In this document: piece after piece, positions 24,864 through 33,650 of the stretch
Numbering within the stretch: the first letter of the stretch is position 1
Layout of the letters: every line of letters starts with the position of its first letter
Source: Candidatus Thermoplasmatota archaeon
GTDB lineage: Archaea; Thermoplasmatota; Thermoplasmata; UBA10834
Assembly (NCBI GenBank): GCA_018814355.1
Contig: JAHIZT010000120.1
Location: forward strand, 1 to 55,534
DNA: 55,534 nt
Direction of reading: 5' to 3'
Notes under the pieces: generated by a model
Seen by the model: only the letters and a program-made list of their open reading frames with translations
Database searches by the model: none
Told to the model about the DNA's origin: nothing
Made by a program: the position numbers and the translations under genes

Positions 24864-26102
24864 ATGGACGCAAAGGAATTGATGGATGCCGTCGCAGAGG
24901 ACAAGGGCAAGATCGTCGAGAGCCTCTGCTCTATGATTAGGCATGTTGCAGTTGGACCTGAGAACGGCGGCCCAGGTGAGGCAGAGAGAGGCAAATTCCT
25001 TGTGAACCTGGCGAGGGGCCTTGGCCTGAAAGACATCGAGGTTCTCGAATCGAGCGACCCGAGCGTCCTGAAGGGCAAGAGGCTGAACATCATCGTGCGG
25101 GTGAAAGGAGCCACCTCCAAGAACATGTGGGTAGTGACCCACATGGACACCGTTCCAGAGGGGGATTTGAGTGCCTGGAAATATCCTCCGTACGAACCGA
25201 AGATCGTCAAGGGCAGGATCTACGGGAGAGGCTCCGAGGACAACGGACAGGAACTGATGGCTTCCCTGTTCGGACTCGCCACCCTCGTTAAGAAGGGCGT
25301 GACTCCCGAGTGCAACATAGGCTTGGTCTTCGTATCTGACGAGGAGCATGGGAACGTACATGGGATCGATTTCCTCATCCCCAAGAGAGTTTTCAAGAAG
25401 GGTGACCTGGTCGTCGTGCCCGACCATGGTGAGCCGGATGGAGACGCGATATCCATCGTTGAGAAGGGCATAGCATGGCTGAATGTCGAAGTCATCGGCA
25501 AGCAGACGCACAGCAGCACCCCAGACGAAGGCATAAACGCCTTCGAGGTCGCCGCCCGATATATGATCGCAGCGGTCGATTCTCTTCGGAAGAGATTCCC
25601 TATCAAGAATCCGCTGTTCGAGCCGCCGGTGAGCACGTTCGTTCCGACGAAGTGCGAAGCCAATGGCCTGAACATCAACACTGTCCCCGGGAAGCTGGTG
25701 TTTGCATTCGATTTCAGAGTGCTGCCTGAATACAGTCTGGATGATGTCTCGTCGGAGCTTCGGCACATCGCAAAGAAGTTCGAGAAATCGACAGGAGCGA
25801 AGATCAACATATCCTTCCTTCAGAGGGCGGATGCCGCTCCGAGGACGGCCACCGATGCCGAGATCGTCAAGAGGCTCTCAAAGGCCGTAGAGAGGGTCAG
25901 AGGCATCAAGCCGCACCCGATTGGAGTGGGTGGAGGCACATGTGCAGCACCGTTCAGGCGAGCCGGGATCGATGCGGTTGTTTGGTCGACCATACCCGGA
26001 ACTGCGCACGACGCGAACGAATACGCCAAGATCGAAGACCTCGTAGCCGACACGAAGGTGTATGCACTTCTGTTCGCAGGCAAGAACGTGAAGAACGTTT
26101 AG
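24864..26102 (+). CDS. M20-family metallopeptidase (DapE/ArgE/carboxypeptidase type)
   Basis: A 412-residue zinc amidohydrolase/peptidase. Metal ligands are visible in THMDTVPEGD, GRGSEDNGQE, SDEEHGN (general base Glu) and the late TAHDANEY histidine; the lid/dimerisation domain contains KQTHSSTPDEGINA. It matches DapE/ArgE-like or Sso-type carboxypeptidases, and the substrate cannot be assigned. No arginine or lysine biosynthesis genes are adjacent. The stop overlaps the ftsY stop region by 4 nt on the opposite strand. Confidence 0.88.
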   Translation: MDAKELMDAVAEDKGKIVESLCSMIRHVAVGPENGGPGEAERGKFLVNLARGLGLKDIEVLESSDPSVLKGKRLNIIVRVKGATSKNMWVVTHMDTVPEGDLSAWKYPPYEPKIVKGRIYGRGSEDNGQELMASLFGLATLVKKGVTPECNIGLVFVSDEEHGNVHGIDFLIPKRVFKKGDLVVVPDHGEPDGDAISIVEKGIAWLNVEVIGKQTHSSTPDEGINAFEVAARYMIAAVDSLRKRFPIKNPLFEPPVSTFVPTKCEANGLNINTVPGKLVFAFDFRVLPEYSLDDVSSELRHIAKKFEKSTGAKINISFLQRADAAPRTATDAEIVKRLSKAVERVRGIKPHPIGVGGGTCAAPFRRAGIDAVVWSTIPGTAHDANEYAKIEDLVADTKVYALLFAGKNVKNV

Positions 26103-27064
26103 AGGTCCTGGGCGGCCATCGACTGCTTGTCGCCGAAGATTCGTTCCACCATCCAGTCGGGGTCGAACTTCCTGAATTCATCGTACTCCTGACCGATGCT
26201 CACATATGCTATTGGCTTCCCGATGGTCTTCGCAATCGACAATGCCGCACCGCCCTTGGCATCCGCGTCTATCTTCGTGAGAATGACAGCGTCTATGCCA
26301 ACTGCGGCGTCGAACCTCTTCGCTTGTTCGACGGCGTCGGACCCGGCAAGAGCGTCTCCCACAAAGAATACGAGGTCCGGTTTCGCGACCCTCCGGATCT
26401 TCTTCATCTCGTCCATCAGGTTCGTGTTTGTTTGCATGCGCCCCGCCGTGTCGATGAGCACGATGTCCTTCCTCCTAGCCTTGGCATGCTCTATGGCGTC
26501 GTAGGCGACCGCTGCGGGGTCGCTCCCCTCCTGGTGTTTGATGATCTTGCACCCGAGCTTCTCTGAGTGCAATGTCAGCTGTTCGATAGCTCCAGCTCTG
26601 AATGTGTCTCCTGCAGCGAGGACGCAGCTCAGGCCATGTTTCTGCATCCTGTATGCCAACTTGGCGATCGCCGTCGTCTTTCCTCCGCCGTTGATGCCCA
26701 CGAACATGATCACGAACGGCGGCGGTTTCGACTTGATCTTGTCGGTAAGAGCCAAAGTCTGGCCAGCGAGCACTCCCTTCACCGCGGCCTTCAGTGCTAG
26801 TTTGACGGCATCCTCGATGTCGAAGGCCTTGTCTATACTCTTTCCAAGCAGGTATTCCTTGACGCTCTTGGTGAGCTCCTCGGCGACTGGAAGGGCAACA
26901 TCTGCTTCCAGAAGTCCGATTTCCAGGTCATGCAAGAGGCCGTCCAGAACTCCCTCCCTCAACCTTCGCCCTGACTCGTCAACAACTTCTGAGATGTAAT
27001 CGATCGATTTGGTTTTGGCCTCGTGAGAAACGGAGAAGAACTTCTCTCTGAGACCTTTGAACAT
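26099..27064 (-). CDS. ftsY: signal recognition particle receptor FtsY
   Basis: The SRP GTPase receptor that docks ribosome-nascent chain complexes at the membrane. A 321-residue protein with an N domain (about 1-100) and a G domain: G1 GINGGGKTTAIAKL, DTFRAGAIEQL, the G3 IDTAGRMQTN, G4 TKIDADAKGGAA. The ALAGSDAVEQA segment is also an SRP-GTPase hallmark. ATG 27064 is used; a TTG 12 nt earlier overlaps pfdA. It is the last gene of the L18Ae-pfdA-ftsY operon. Confidence 0.96.
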   Translation of the reverse strand: MFKGLREKFFSVSHEAKTKSIDYISEVVDESGRRLREGVLDGLLHDLEIGLLEADVALPVAEELTKSVKEYLLGKSIDKAFDIEDAVKLALKAAVKGVLAGQTLALTDKIKSKPPPFVIMFVGINGGGKTTAIAKLAYRMQKHGLSCVLAAGDTFRAGAIEQLTLHSEKLGCKIIKHQEGSDPAAVAYDAIEHAKARRKDIVLIDTAGRMQTNTNLMDEMKKIRRVAKPDLVFFVGDALAGSDAVEQAKRFDAAVGIDAVILTKIDADAKGGAALSIAKTIGKPIAYVSIGQEYDEFRKFDPDWMVERIFGDKQSMAAQDL

Positions 27065-27072
27065 GATCGCCC

Positions 27073-27519
27073 TCAAGCCTTTCCAGCTGACTGAAGAAGC
27101 TCCATCTGGTCTTGGACCCTTTGTGTGAGCTCCTGGACCAATGCCTCCGTCTCGGCGGCCTTGTCTGAGATGGACTTGAACGCGCGGGACAAATCATCGA
27201 TCTTCGAGTCAAGTATCTTCTCTGCCTCGTCGGGCTCCCTCTTGATCGACACACCAGAGCCGGCGCCCACGATGGCGTCCCTGTTGTCCGATATCTTCGC
27301 ATGAATGTAAGAGTCAGCCCCCAACGGAACAAGGATATCATCTCCGGGGTTCCCCTGAGCCATCTGCTTGATGGTCTCTCGTGCCCGGACGTGCTCCTCT
27401 ACTGCCAGCTGTATCAACTCTTGCTGTTTTGCCAGTCCTTCAAGCTGGGCCTTAGCGGTCTCCATCATGACGTAATTGTCTCTGAGTTCCTGCTCTGTTG
27501 GCATCTGCTTCGGATTCAC
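27073..27519 (-). CDS. pfdA: prefoldin alpha subunit
   Basis: A 148-residue subunit of the hexameric prefoldin chaperone. Two coiled-coil helices (about 8-58 and 95-140) bracket beta strands with DDILVPLGADSYIHAKI. The GTG start overlaps the L18Ae stop by 4 nt, implying translational coupling. The L18Ae-pfdA-ftsY order is common in archaea, where eIF6 often precedes it; eIF6 is not here. Confidence 0.93.
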   Translation of the reverse strand: MNPKQMPTEQELRDNYVMMETAKAQLEGLAKQQELIQLAVEEHVRARETIKQMAQGNPGDDILVPLGADSYIHAKISDNRDAIVGAGSGVSIKREPDEAEKILDSKIDDLSRAFKSISDKAAETEALVQELTQRVQDQMELLQSAGKA

Positions 27520-27749
27520 TTCTTCGCCTCCAGCAGATGTTTCACCGCGTGGTCGGAGACCTCTGCTGCCTTGAGTGATTTCACGCCGGAGATCTTGATG
27601 AACTTGCGCTTCATCTTGTGCCTGCTCCCTATCAGCGCCATAGTCTTCTCGATAGCGGCCTTCTCATCCACAGCTGCAACCTCGAGCGTGAACGGTTGCC
27701 ACTTGCGGCGCGACATCACGAATTCGCCGCTGACTTCGAAAGCTTTCAT
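27516..27749 (-). CDS. rpl18a: 50S ribosomal protein L18Ae (LX/L20A)
   Basis: A 77-residue archaeal large-subunit protein. The opening MKAFEVSGEF and basic middle MSRRKWQPFTLEVAAVDEKA are typical, followed by GSRHKMKRKFIKI. It is the first gene of the operon. A TATA-like GCTTTATCTG on the minus strand (about 27780-27790) lies some 36 nt upstream, next to a separate plus-strand promoter for the radical SAM gene. Confidence 0.92.
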   Translation of the reverse strand: MKAFEVSGEFVMSRRKWQPFTLEVAAVDEKAAIEKTMALIGSRHKMKRKFIKISGVKSLKAAEVSDHAVKHLLEAKK

Positions 27750-27863
27750 TTGGACCAGCCCGCCCTAGAGATAGCACTTCAGATAAAGCTTTTGCCGGGA
27801 CACCGGCCTGCTGACCCGGTGATGCGCAACCTTCATAACCGATGGCCACAATGAGAACTGTTT

Positions 27864-28709
27864 GTGCATAGGACCATCGACTGTTTCTATCCAGGAAGTA
27901 GCTTCCCGGCGATATCCGTCACCGGGCGGTCGTGTGCCCTCAACTGCAAACACTGCTCCAAAAAGTATCTCGAGGGGATGGTTTCGGCTACAACTCCCGG
28001 AGAGTTGATGGAGGTGGCCGAGGCGCTTGCCGAGCGCGGAGCGCAAGGTTTCCTGCTCAGTGGAGGATTCGACAGCTCGGGCAAGGTGAGAATGGTCGAC
28101 TTCGCGGAGGCGATCGAAGAGATCAAGAGCACGACCGATCTCAGAGTGAATGCGCACATCGGGCTGACGCCGCTTGACGAGATCCAGCGGCTTGTCAGGT
28201 GCGGGATCGATTCCTTCTCCGTAGATGTATATGGCTCGGAGGAAACCATCCACGAAGTGCTTGGGCTCAACGCTTGTCCGGAGGACTACATAGGAGTCGT
28301 TGAGGCCCTCCAAAGGTCAGGAGCGAGTGTTGTCGCTCCGCACATATGTGTCGGCATCCATGGTGGTCGTCTCGGGGGCGAGAACGCGGCCATCGAGCGA
28401 CTGAAGAAAGTCGAGCTAGATGTCCTCATATTGATATCGCTCATCCCCAACAAGGACACCGAGTATGACTCGGTTTCTCCTCCCAGCAAGGACATGGTCC
28501 TGTCCGTAATCAGGAAGGCTAGGGCCGACTTGCCCGACACGAAGCTGTTGCTCGGCTGCATGCGGTCCAAGCTTGACAGGTCCTCAGAGTTCGATTTCGT
28601 GGAGGCGGGTCTGAACGGGATCGTGTTGCCCGCTTCGAGTACCGTCGAAAGACTGAAGAGTGGGGGCTACACCATCAAGAAGCGGTCCGTTTGCTGCTCG
28701 CTCGTCTGA
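27864..28709 (+). CDS. radical SAM protein, biotin-synthase-homologue (COG1856/LipS-like) type
   Basis: A 281-residue radical SAM enzyme. The 4Fe-4S cysteines are C24, C28 and C31 (SCALNCKHC), preceded by FPAISVTG, then a GGFDSSG SAM-binding region and barrel strands VNAHIGL and FSVDVYGS. This start pattern resembles archaeal homologues of biotin synthase, some of which act with a partner as lipoyl synthases; that assignment is from memory. The protein ends in a Cys-Cys motif (KRSVCCSLV). The partner gene is not in the window. GTG 27864 follows a TATA-like CTTCATAACC by 28 nt, consistent with a leaderless mRNA. Confidence 0.8.
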   Translation: MHRTIDCFYPGSSFPAISVTGRSCALNCKHCSKKYLEGMVSATTPGELMEVAEALAERGAQGFLLSGGFDSSGKVRMVDFAEAIEEIKSTTDLRVNAHIGLTPLDEIQRLVRCGIDSFSVDVYGSEETIHEVLGLNACPEDYIGVVEALQRSGASVVAPHICVGIHGGRLGGENAAIERLKKVELDVLILISLIPNKDTEYDSVSPPSKDMVLSVIRKARADLPDTKLLLGCMRSKLDRSSEFDFVEAGLNGIVLPASSTVERLKSGGYTIKKRSVCCSLV

Positions 28710-28711
28710 TC

Positions 28712-29563
28712 TCATTTGTAAATCGAGCTTGCCCCATACTTGCGCTCGATGGGGATGAGATAGGTGACCCATGCGATGTTGGTCACGACGAAAGCGCTCA
28801 TCAGCAGAGAGATGATTCCCGTGAATGTGCCCGAGAGCTCCTTCACGACATCCACCCTGATGCTCGTGTTCGGGTTTTCCATGTCGTTCAGAACTAGGTG
28901 GTACAAAACAAAGCCAGAATAGGGCACTTCGATCACCAGAACCTGGTTCTCTAGGACTTCGAAATTCTCTCTATTCAGCCGGTAGGAGGACATGAGGTTC
29001 ATCGATTCTGGACTGTTCGGCTCCCAATAGTCTGAGAAGATCTTGTCTTCCAGGAGATAGACCTCGACCTGTTTCGCGGCAGTCACATCCACCTCGTTCG
29101 TCTTGACCAGATTCATGATATCGGATGAGTAGAAACTGGGAGGTTCCACGCCCGGGCTTACTACAATCCTCTGCTGGACCGAGCTCTCGACTGCATTCAC
29201 TATGGAAGGGACCGCCAGAACCATGGCAGCGATCCCCGCCACTATTGCAATAAGGACCGCCCTCTTCATCGAGTTCTTGGCCATCAGGTGCCGCGCGCTG
29301 GAGCTCCTCGCGAACTTGATCTCCAGCATCCTGAAGAAGAAACTCTCAAGACAGATGATCAGCAGAAGAAGGACAAGGACCGCCAAGAACGAGTCGAGCG
29401 GCACATACAGATGTGGCTTCAGGGTCGCTCCACCGACCACGAATATTAGGAGAAACCCCAGGGCTATCAGCATCACTGCCTGAACGATGTAAAGGGTCAG
29501 TTTGATCCTCCTGATCCTGCTTAGCCTGATAGAATCTTCGAGGACCCTTCCTGATGCTGGCAT
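28712..29563 (-). CDS. membrane protein with four helices and an outer domain, unknown function
   Basis: A 283-residue protein from ATG 29563. Membrane helices occur at IVQAVMLIALGFLLIFVVGG, FLAVLVLLLLIICLESFFF, AVLIAIVAGIAAMVLAVPSI and near the C-terminus (GIISLLMSAFVVTNIAWVT). A roughly 120-residue extracytoplasmic domain lies between helices 3 and 4 (SSVQQRIVVSPGVEPPSFYS, then EVYLLEDKIFSDYWEPNSPE). I do not recognise a family. An earlier frame start at 29635 would overlap priS; the TATA-like GATAAATAG (29588-29596) sits 29 nt before 29563 and supports the shorter form. Confidence 0.65.
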   Translation of the reverse strand: MPASGRVLEDSIRLSRIRRIKLTLYIVQAVMLIALGFLLIFVVGGATLKPHLYVPLDSFLAVLVLLLLIICLESFFFRMLEIKFARSSSARHLMAKNSMKRAVLIAIVAGIAAMVLAVPSIVNAVESSVQQRIVVSPGVEPPSFYSSDIMNLVKTNEVDVTAAKQVEVYLLEDKIFSDYWEPNSPESMNLMSSYRLNRENFEVLENQVLVIEVPYSGFVLYHLVLNDMENPNTSIRVDVVKELSGTFTGIISLLMSAFVVTNIAWVTYLIPIERKYGASSIYK

Positions 29564-29601
29564 CGATTGTTTAAATGACGAGGTCTTGATAAATAGTTTT
29601 G

Positions 29602-30834
29602 CTAGTGGTTCTCGATTGAAGCCAGCCGTCTGCACACTAGGTAGACAGCTGCGAATTCGGGCACTGCGCTCTTTCCGGCGTCCAAAGAGAACGTCTGGTC
29701 TCTGAGGCGGAGCTCAGCTGGCTTCTCGAGGATCACATGGACATCCCTATCGCCGAATGCTTCGGGGACCGCATCTCTGAAGGGGTCGAACTTGTCAAGC
29801 TCCTCCCTTTCAAGAGGTACGACCTTGAACCCCGTCTTTCCGTGGAGCGAGCTCGGCAATCTTATCAGTCTCTTGATGTCGGATGTCACTGGCTCGTCGG
29901 TCTCTCCCTTCATCTTCATCTTGACCTTCATCTCTACGATATCGATGAACGCGTCCGCATGCCTCTTCTCAGAAAATATCTCGAATGTGTTGTCAGAACG
30001 CATCCTGTCAACCCCTCGCTTCCCCTTAGGACCGGTGAACAGGTCCTTGTAGAGTCCATCAATCGTCTTCTTGCCTATGTCCCTCTTCGATTCCGAAACC
30101 ATGGTCTGCAGTCTCAAAGTCGCATCTGCTCGAGGCACGCTTTCAAGATCCACCAAGAGCGCATCGATCCCCCTCCTTATCCGCGCCCTCCACCCGCCCT
30201 CATCGAGAGCCGGCATGGTCCGCTTGTGATCTGAGCCCACCCGGTCCTTGAATCTCCCGAGCTCGAACACGGTCGCCGGAAATACCCAGTCCATGTCCAA
30301 GTCGGTCCCTGTGACGTAGTCCACGATTTCCCTCCTCTCGTGGCTCGAGAGCTTGATCACCCTCGGGCTGTTGATGTGGACATGATAGCCCCTACCACCG
30401 GAGAAGACAATCCTTAGCTCGTCGTGGTCGAATCCGAGATCGCCCAGAAGGAACTCGTCGATTAGCCGAATGACTTCCTGCTTCACCCTCTTCAGCATCT
30501 CTTCATAGGGAAGGTTCTGGGCGCCCTCGACGTGGTCCGCATCGAGGTCGAAGATGAGGTCTGCGCCTTGCCACTTTTTCTCCACCATGGTCGGCGCGTT
30601 CGGTTTCTCATAGTATGCACACGAGTAGTAGACGTGTGAGGGCGCCTGCTCTACTAGGTATTTCTTGAGCGCAGCCCTTGTCGGGAAACCCAGGTGCCTC
30701 ATGACGAACTGCCTGTCGAAGAACATGAATCCGAATTCCCTTTTCGAGAAACGCTCCGGCATGAAAAGCGCGGTCTCCCTGTAGTACTTGGAGAACCTAT
30801 CCATTACGAATCGCACTGACTCGTCCGAAGGCAT
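29602..30834 (-). CDS. priS: DNA primase small catalytic subunit PriS
   Basis: The archaeo-eukaryotic primase catalytic subunit that makes replication primers. It has 410 residues with the metal-binding DLDAD motif, nucleotide-binding SGGRGYHVHINS, and the third block TSDIKRLIRLPSSLHGKTG. The N-terminal FSKREFGFMFFD is also conserved. ATG 30834 is 31 nt after a TATA box (30861-30869, minus strand), so the mRNA is probably leaderless. Its partner PriL is not in the window. Confidence 0.96.
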   Translation of the reverse strand: MPSDESVRFVMDRFSKYYRETALFMPERFSKREFGFMFFDRQFVMRHLGFPTRAALKKYLVEQAPSHVYYSCAYYEKPNAPTMVEKKWQGADLIFDLDADHVEGAQNLPYEEMLKRVKQEVIRLIDEFLLGDLGFDHDELRIVFSGGRGYHVHINSPRVIKLSSHERREIVDYVTGTDLDMDWVFPATVFELGRFKDRVGSDHKRTMPALDEGGWRARIRRGIDALLVDLESVPRADATLRLQTMVSESKRDIGKKTIDGLYKDLFTGPKGKRGVDRMRSDNTFEIFSEKRHADAFIDIVEMKVKMKMKGETDEPVTSDIKRLIRLPSSLHGKTGFKVVPLEREELDKFDPFRDAVPEAFGDRDVHVILEKPAELRLRDQTFSLDAGKSAVPEFAAVYLVCRRLASIENH

Positions 30835-30860
30835 CCTGCCGAGTCATGTGACTGACCTGT

Positions 30861-30869
30861 ATATTAAGC
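30861..30869 (-). promoter_or_regulatory. TATA box of priS
   Basis: The minus-strand AT box TTAATATAC is centred about 31 nt before the priS ATG and supports that start. Confidence 0.55.
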
Positions 30870-30959
30870 TCACATCTGCCCGACCACTACACGTATCCGA
30901 TAGCATCAGAAACAATAAAAAGGCCCCAGCTCCATCAGCGTTGCCAGCGTGGGTATCTG

Positions 30960-31838
30960 ATGATCAAGACATACATTCGCGTCGAGCTGAGCAGCGAGGG
31001 AGAATCGCCCAAGCAGATCATCGAACGGATGAGAAGGATGGGTGCTGTCCCCATCGTAGGCGATTACGATTTCGAGATGGATCTGGAAGATGATGAGAGG
31101 CTGTTCGACAAGCTCGAGGAGATACATCTCGCGCTCAAAGGCTCGAACGTTAGATACACACTCACAACCCGCACCGATGCCGAAGCGGCCTCCGTGGCCA
31201 GGAGCAGGCACGAGATCATACACTACGTGGACCAGAAGCCGATCGAGCTGAAGAAATCGTTGTACAAGGCCAAGCTGGAACGATGGCGTGACATGGGCCT
31301 CGATGTCTCCGAGCTCGAGGAGCTCCTAGAGAAGGATCTCGCTCATTTCAAGGCTGCGAGCAAGGAATTCTTGAGGACACATCTGAACCACCTGTCAGTG
31401 GTGAAGGACAAGCGTGTCCCGGACAACCAGATCGACGGTGAGATTCTCGCTCTCCTTGATGAGAATGGGAAGACCCTGAGGCAGATCATGTCCGTGACGG
31501 GCTATTCGGAGGATACGGTCACCCTCTCGCTCGGGCGGCTCATTTCGTCCGAGAGCGCACGGCGTGTTCAGCGGGATTCCGTGGAAATCTACTGTCTGAT
31601 ACCTCCGCCTGCACCGCCCGTGAGGAAGGCTCTGCAAGTGGTGCCCGCGATGGACCAGGACGAAGCCGAGGAGAGGGTCTATGCCTCCATCAATTCGGAC
31701 GGCATCTCTTTAAAGGACCTCGTCAGGATCGCGAAATTGCCCAGGGAACAGCTCGCGAAAGCCATCGACGCCCTGATCAAGAAGGAGAAGATACGGAAAG
31801 AGCTCAGGGCCAAGAAGGAGTATTATTCTCAGACATGA
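30960..31838 (+). CDS. two-winged-helix protein with an N-terminal alpha/beta (RAM-like?) domain
   Basis: A 292-residue cytosolic protein. Residues 1-70 (VELSSEGESPKQIIERMRRM, GDYDFEMDLEDDERLFDKLE, RYTLTTRTDA) form an alpha/beta unit whose GDYDFEM-plus-helix pattern recalls the Lrp/AsnC ligand-binding fold. A coiled-coil section follows (about 90-145). Two winged-helix domains come next: residues about 165-205 (TLRQIMSVTGYSEDTVTLSL) and about 235-290 (ISLKDLVRIAKLPREQLAKA). I cannot name it; a transcription regulator is likely. A TATA-like ACAATAAAAAGG (30911-30922) lies about 43 nt upstream, giving a short leader. Confidence 0.6.
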   Translation: MIKTYIRVELSSEGESPKQIIERMRRMGAVPIVGDYDFEMDLEDDERLFDKLEEIHLALKGSNVRYTLTTRTDAEAASVARSRHEIIHYVDQKPIELKKSLYKAKLERWRDMGLDVSELEELLEKDLAHFKAASKEFLRTHLNHLSVVKDKRVPDNQIDGEILALLDENGKTLRQIMSVTGYSEDTVTLSLGRLISSESARRVQRDSVEIYCLIPPPAPPVRKALQVVPAMDQDEAEERVYASINSDGISLKDLVRIAKLPREQLAKAIDALIKKEKIRKELRAKKEYYSQT

Positions 31839-31923
31839 ACCGCCGCCTCGACGAGTATGCTGGCCATCGTTCCAAAGGTTTAATAGAGAACTGCCCGATT
31901 GAGCGGCGTTCACAGGGTGACTG

Positions 31924-32793
31924 ATGCGCGCGTTCGATCTGCAGGATGTACGGTTCAAGCACAGGGGTTCGGATCATTGGGCCCTTGACGGTGTATCTCT
32001 CCAAGTGGAGAAAGGTGAGTTCGTCACGCTCCTTGGCTCGAACGGTTCCGGCAAATCCACCATCTGCATGTTATCAAACGGGCTCATACCGCACGCTCTC
32101 CCGGGCGACCTGCAGGGCAAGGCCGAGATCTTCGGATTCGATGTGAAGGAGCATTCGGTCGCTGAATTCTCGACGAAGGTCGGGATAGTCTTCCAGGAAC
32201 CAGAGAGCCAGCTGTTCTGCATGAGCGTCGAGGAAGAGGTTGCATTCGGACCAGAGAATCTTGCCGTGCCTCGGGAGGAGCTCAGGGAGCGGGTCGAATG
32301 GGCCCTGGAGCTCGTGGGCATGAAAGGTTACAACGATCGTTCACCTTTCAGCCTCTCCGGCGGCCAGAAGCAGCGCGTGGCTATCGCCGCAGCCCTCTCG
32401 ATGCGTCCGGACATGCTCGTGCTCGACGAACCCGCGTACGCATTGGATCCGGTTGGCAGGGTGGAGCTCTACCAAGTTCTCATGCAGCTCAAGGAGCAGC
32501 ATGGCATGACCGTGCTCCTGGCCGAGTGCGACTCAGAAGAGGCAGCCAAGTACTCTGACAAGGCCGCTTTGATGAAGGATGGTCGAGTTATCTCATATGG
32601 GGCACCACGTGAGGTGCTCAAGGACCCTGAGAGGTTGCGCTCCCTCGGCGTAGTGCCTCCACAAGTGTCCGAGGTCTCTGCCCTCCTCAAAGAACGCCTT
32701 AAAGGCTCGGATTTCTCATTCATCAGTGTTGACGAGGCCGAACGCTCGATCAAAGAGAAGTTCACGAATCGCAAGCGAGGGAGAGGACCATGA
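31924..32793 (+). CDS. ecfA1: ECF transporter ATPase subunit (EcfA-like, first)
   Basis: A 289-residue ABC ATPase. Walker A GSNGSGKST, Q-loop in FQEPESQLFC, signature LSGGQKQRVAIAA, Walker B MLVLDEPAYALD and the C-terminal ECF-type extension are present. Walker B is followed by AYALD rather than the usual TSALD. It powers vitamin uptake with the second ATPase, EcfT and an S component. A Shine-Dalgarno-like AGGGTGA lies just before ATG 31924, and a TATA-like GTTTAATAG is about 41 nt upstream. Its last 4 nt overlap the next gene (ATGA). Confidence 0.93.
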   Translation: MRAFDLQDVRFKHRGSDHWALDGVSLQVEKGEFVTLLGSNGSGKSTICMLSNGLIPHALPGDLQGKAEIFGFDVKEHSVAEFSTKVGIVFQEPESQLFCMSVEEEVAFGPENLAVPREELRERVEWALELVGMKGYNDRSPFSLSGGQKQRVAIAAALSMRPDMLVLDEPAYALDPVGRVELYQVLMQLKEQHGMTVLLAECDSEEAAKYSDKAALMKDGRVISYGAPREVLKDPERLRSLGVVPPQVSEVSALLKERLKGSDFSFISVDEAERSIKEKFTNRKRGRGP

Positions 32794-33650
32794 TCCCGAG
32801 AGCTCCCGCGTCGGCGGACCGGGACAAGATCATTTCAGTTCACGGGTTGAAGTTCGTCTACGACGGGGGCGTGCAGGCACTCGCAGGGATCAATCTAGAT
32901 GTCAGAAGGGGCGACTACCTGGCCATCGTCGGAGGCAACGGCTCTGGGAAGACGACCCTCGCGAAGAACCTGATCGGGCTCCTCAGGCCTACTAGTGGGA
33001 GCGTAACCATCAATGGCATTTCAACGTCCGGGCTGACGGTGGCCGAGCTCGCGAAGGTCATCGGATTCGCCTTCCAAAACCCGGATCATCAGTTGTTCTG
33101 CTCTTCCGTGGTTGAGGAGGTCAGGTTCGGCCCGCTCAATCTCGGATTCCCTGAAGCGGAGGTGGCGAAAAAGACCGCGCTTTCGATCGAGGCGATGGGC
33201 CTATCGGCGGTCAAGGACCAGCCACCGTTCTCACTGACTCTGGGCGAGAGGCGGCGAGTATCCATCGCATCCATAATGGCCATGGATCCTCAGGTGTTCA
33301 TTCTGGATGAGCCGACAACCGGTCTTGACGCCCGCGAAACTGACGATTTTATGGACTGCATAGATCGGCTAAACCGCGACGGCCACACGGTGGTGCTGAT
33401 CACCCATGACATGAAACTGGTAGCGAAGCACGCCAAGAGGGTCGTCGTGATGTCAGAGGGGAGGATAGTCCTGGACTCCGACCCAGGAGGGGTCTTCACC
33501 GACCTGGAGCTGCTGCTGCGTAGCAAGCTCGTACCCCCTCCCGTGGCTCAGCTGGCCCACAGACTCTCCTCCTTGGGAGTGCCTAGGGAGGTGCTCTCTC
33601 CAGAGGAGCTCGTGTTCCATCTCATGTCCAGGCGAGGTGCTGGCAAATGA
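32790..33650 (+). CDS. ecfA2: ECF transporter ATPase subunit (EcfA'-like, second)
   Basis: A 286-residue ABC ATPase paired with the upstream one. Walker A is GGNGSGKTTLAKNL, the Q-loop FQNPDHQLFC, Walker B VFILDEPTTGLD and the H-loop LITHDMKL. The signature motif is LTLGERRRVSIA rather than LSGGQ, a variant that makes the heterodimer asymmetric. It overlaps its neighbours by 4 nt on both sides, so the three genes are a tight operon. Confidence 0.93.
   Translation: MIPRAPASADRDKIISVHGLKFVYDGGVQALAGINLDVRRGDYLAIVGGNGSGKTTLAKNLIGLLRPTSGSVTINGISTSGLTVAELAKVIGFAFQNPDHQLFCSSVVEEVRFGPLNLGFPEAEVAKKTALSIEAMGLSAVKDQPPFSLTLGERRRVSIASIMAMDPQVFILDEPTTGLDARETDDFMDCIDRLNRDGHTVVLITHDMKLVAKHAKRVVVMSEGRIVLDSDPGGVFTDLELLLRSKLVPPPVAQLAHRLSSLGVPREVLSPEELVFHLMSRRGAGK

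Noticed and set aside
24804-25766. Minus-strand frame of about 320 codons
   Set aside because: Antisense to the M20 peptidase, whose metal-ligand motifs are intact; GC-rich third positions create such frames.
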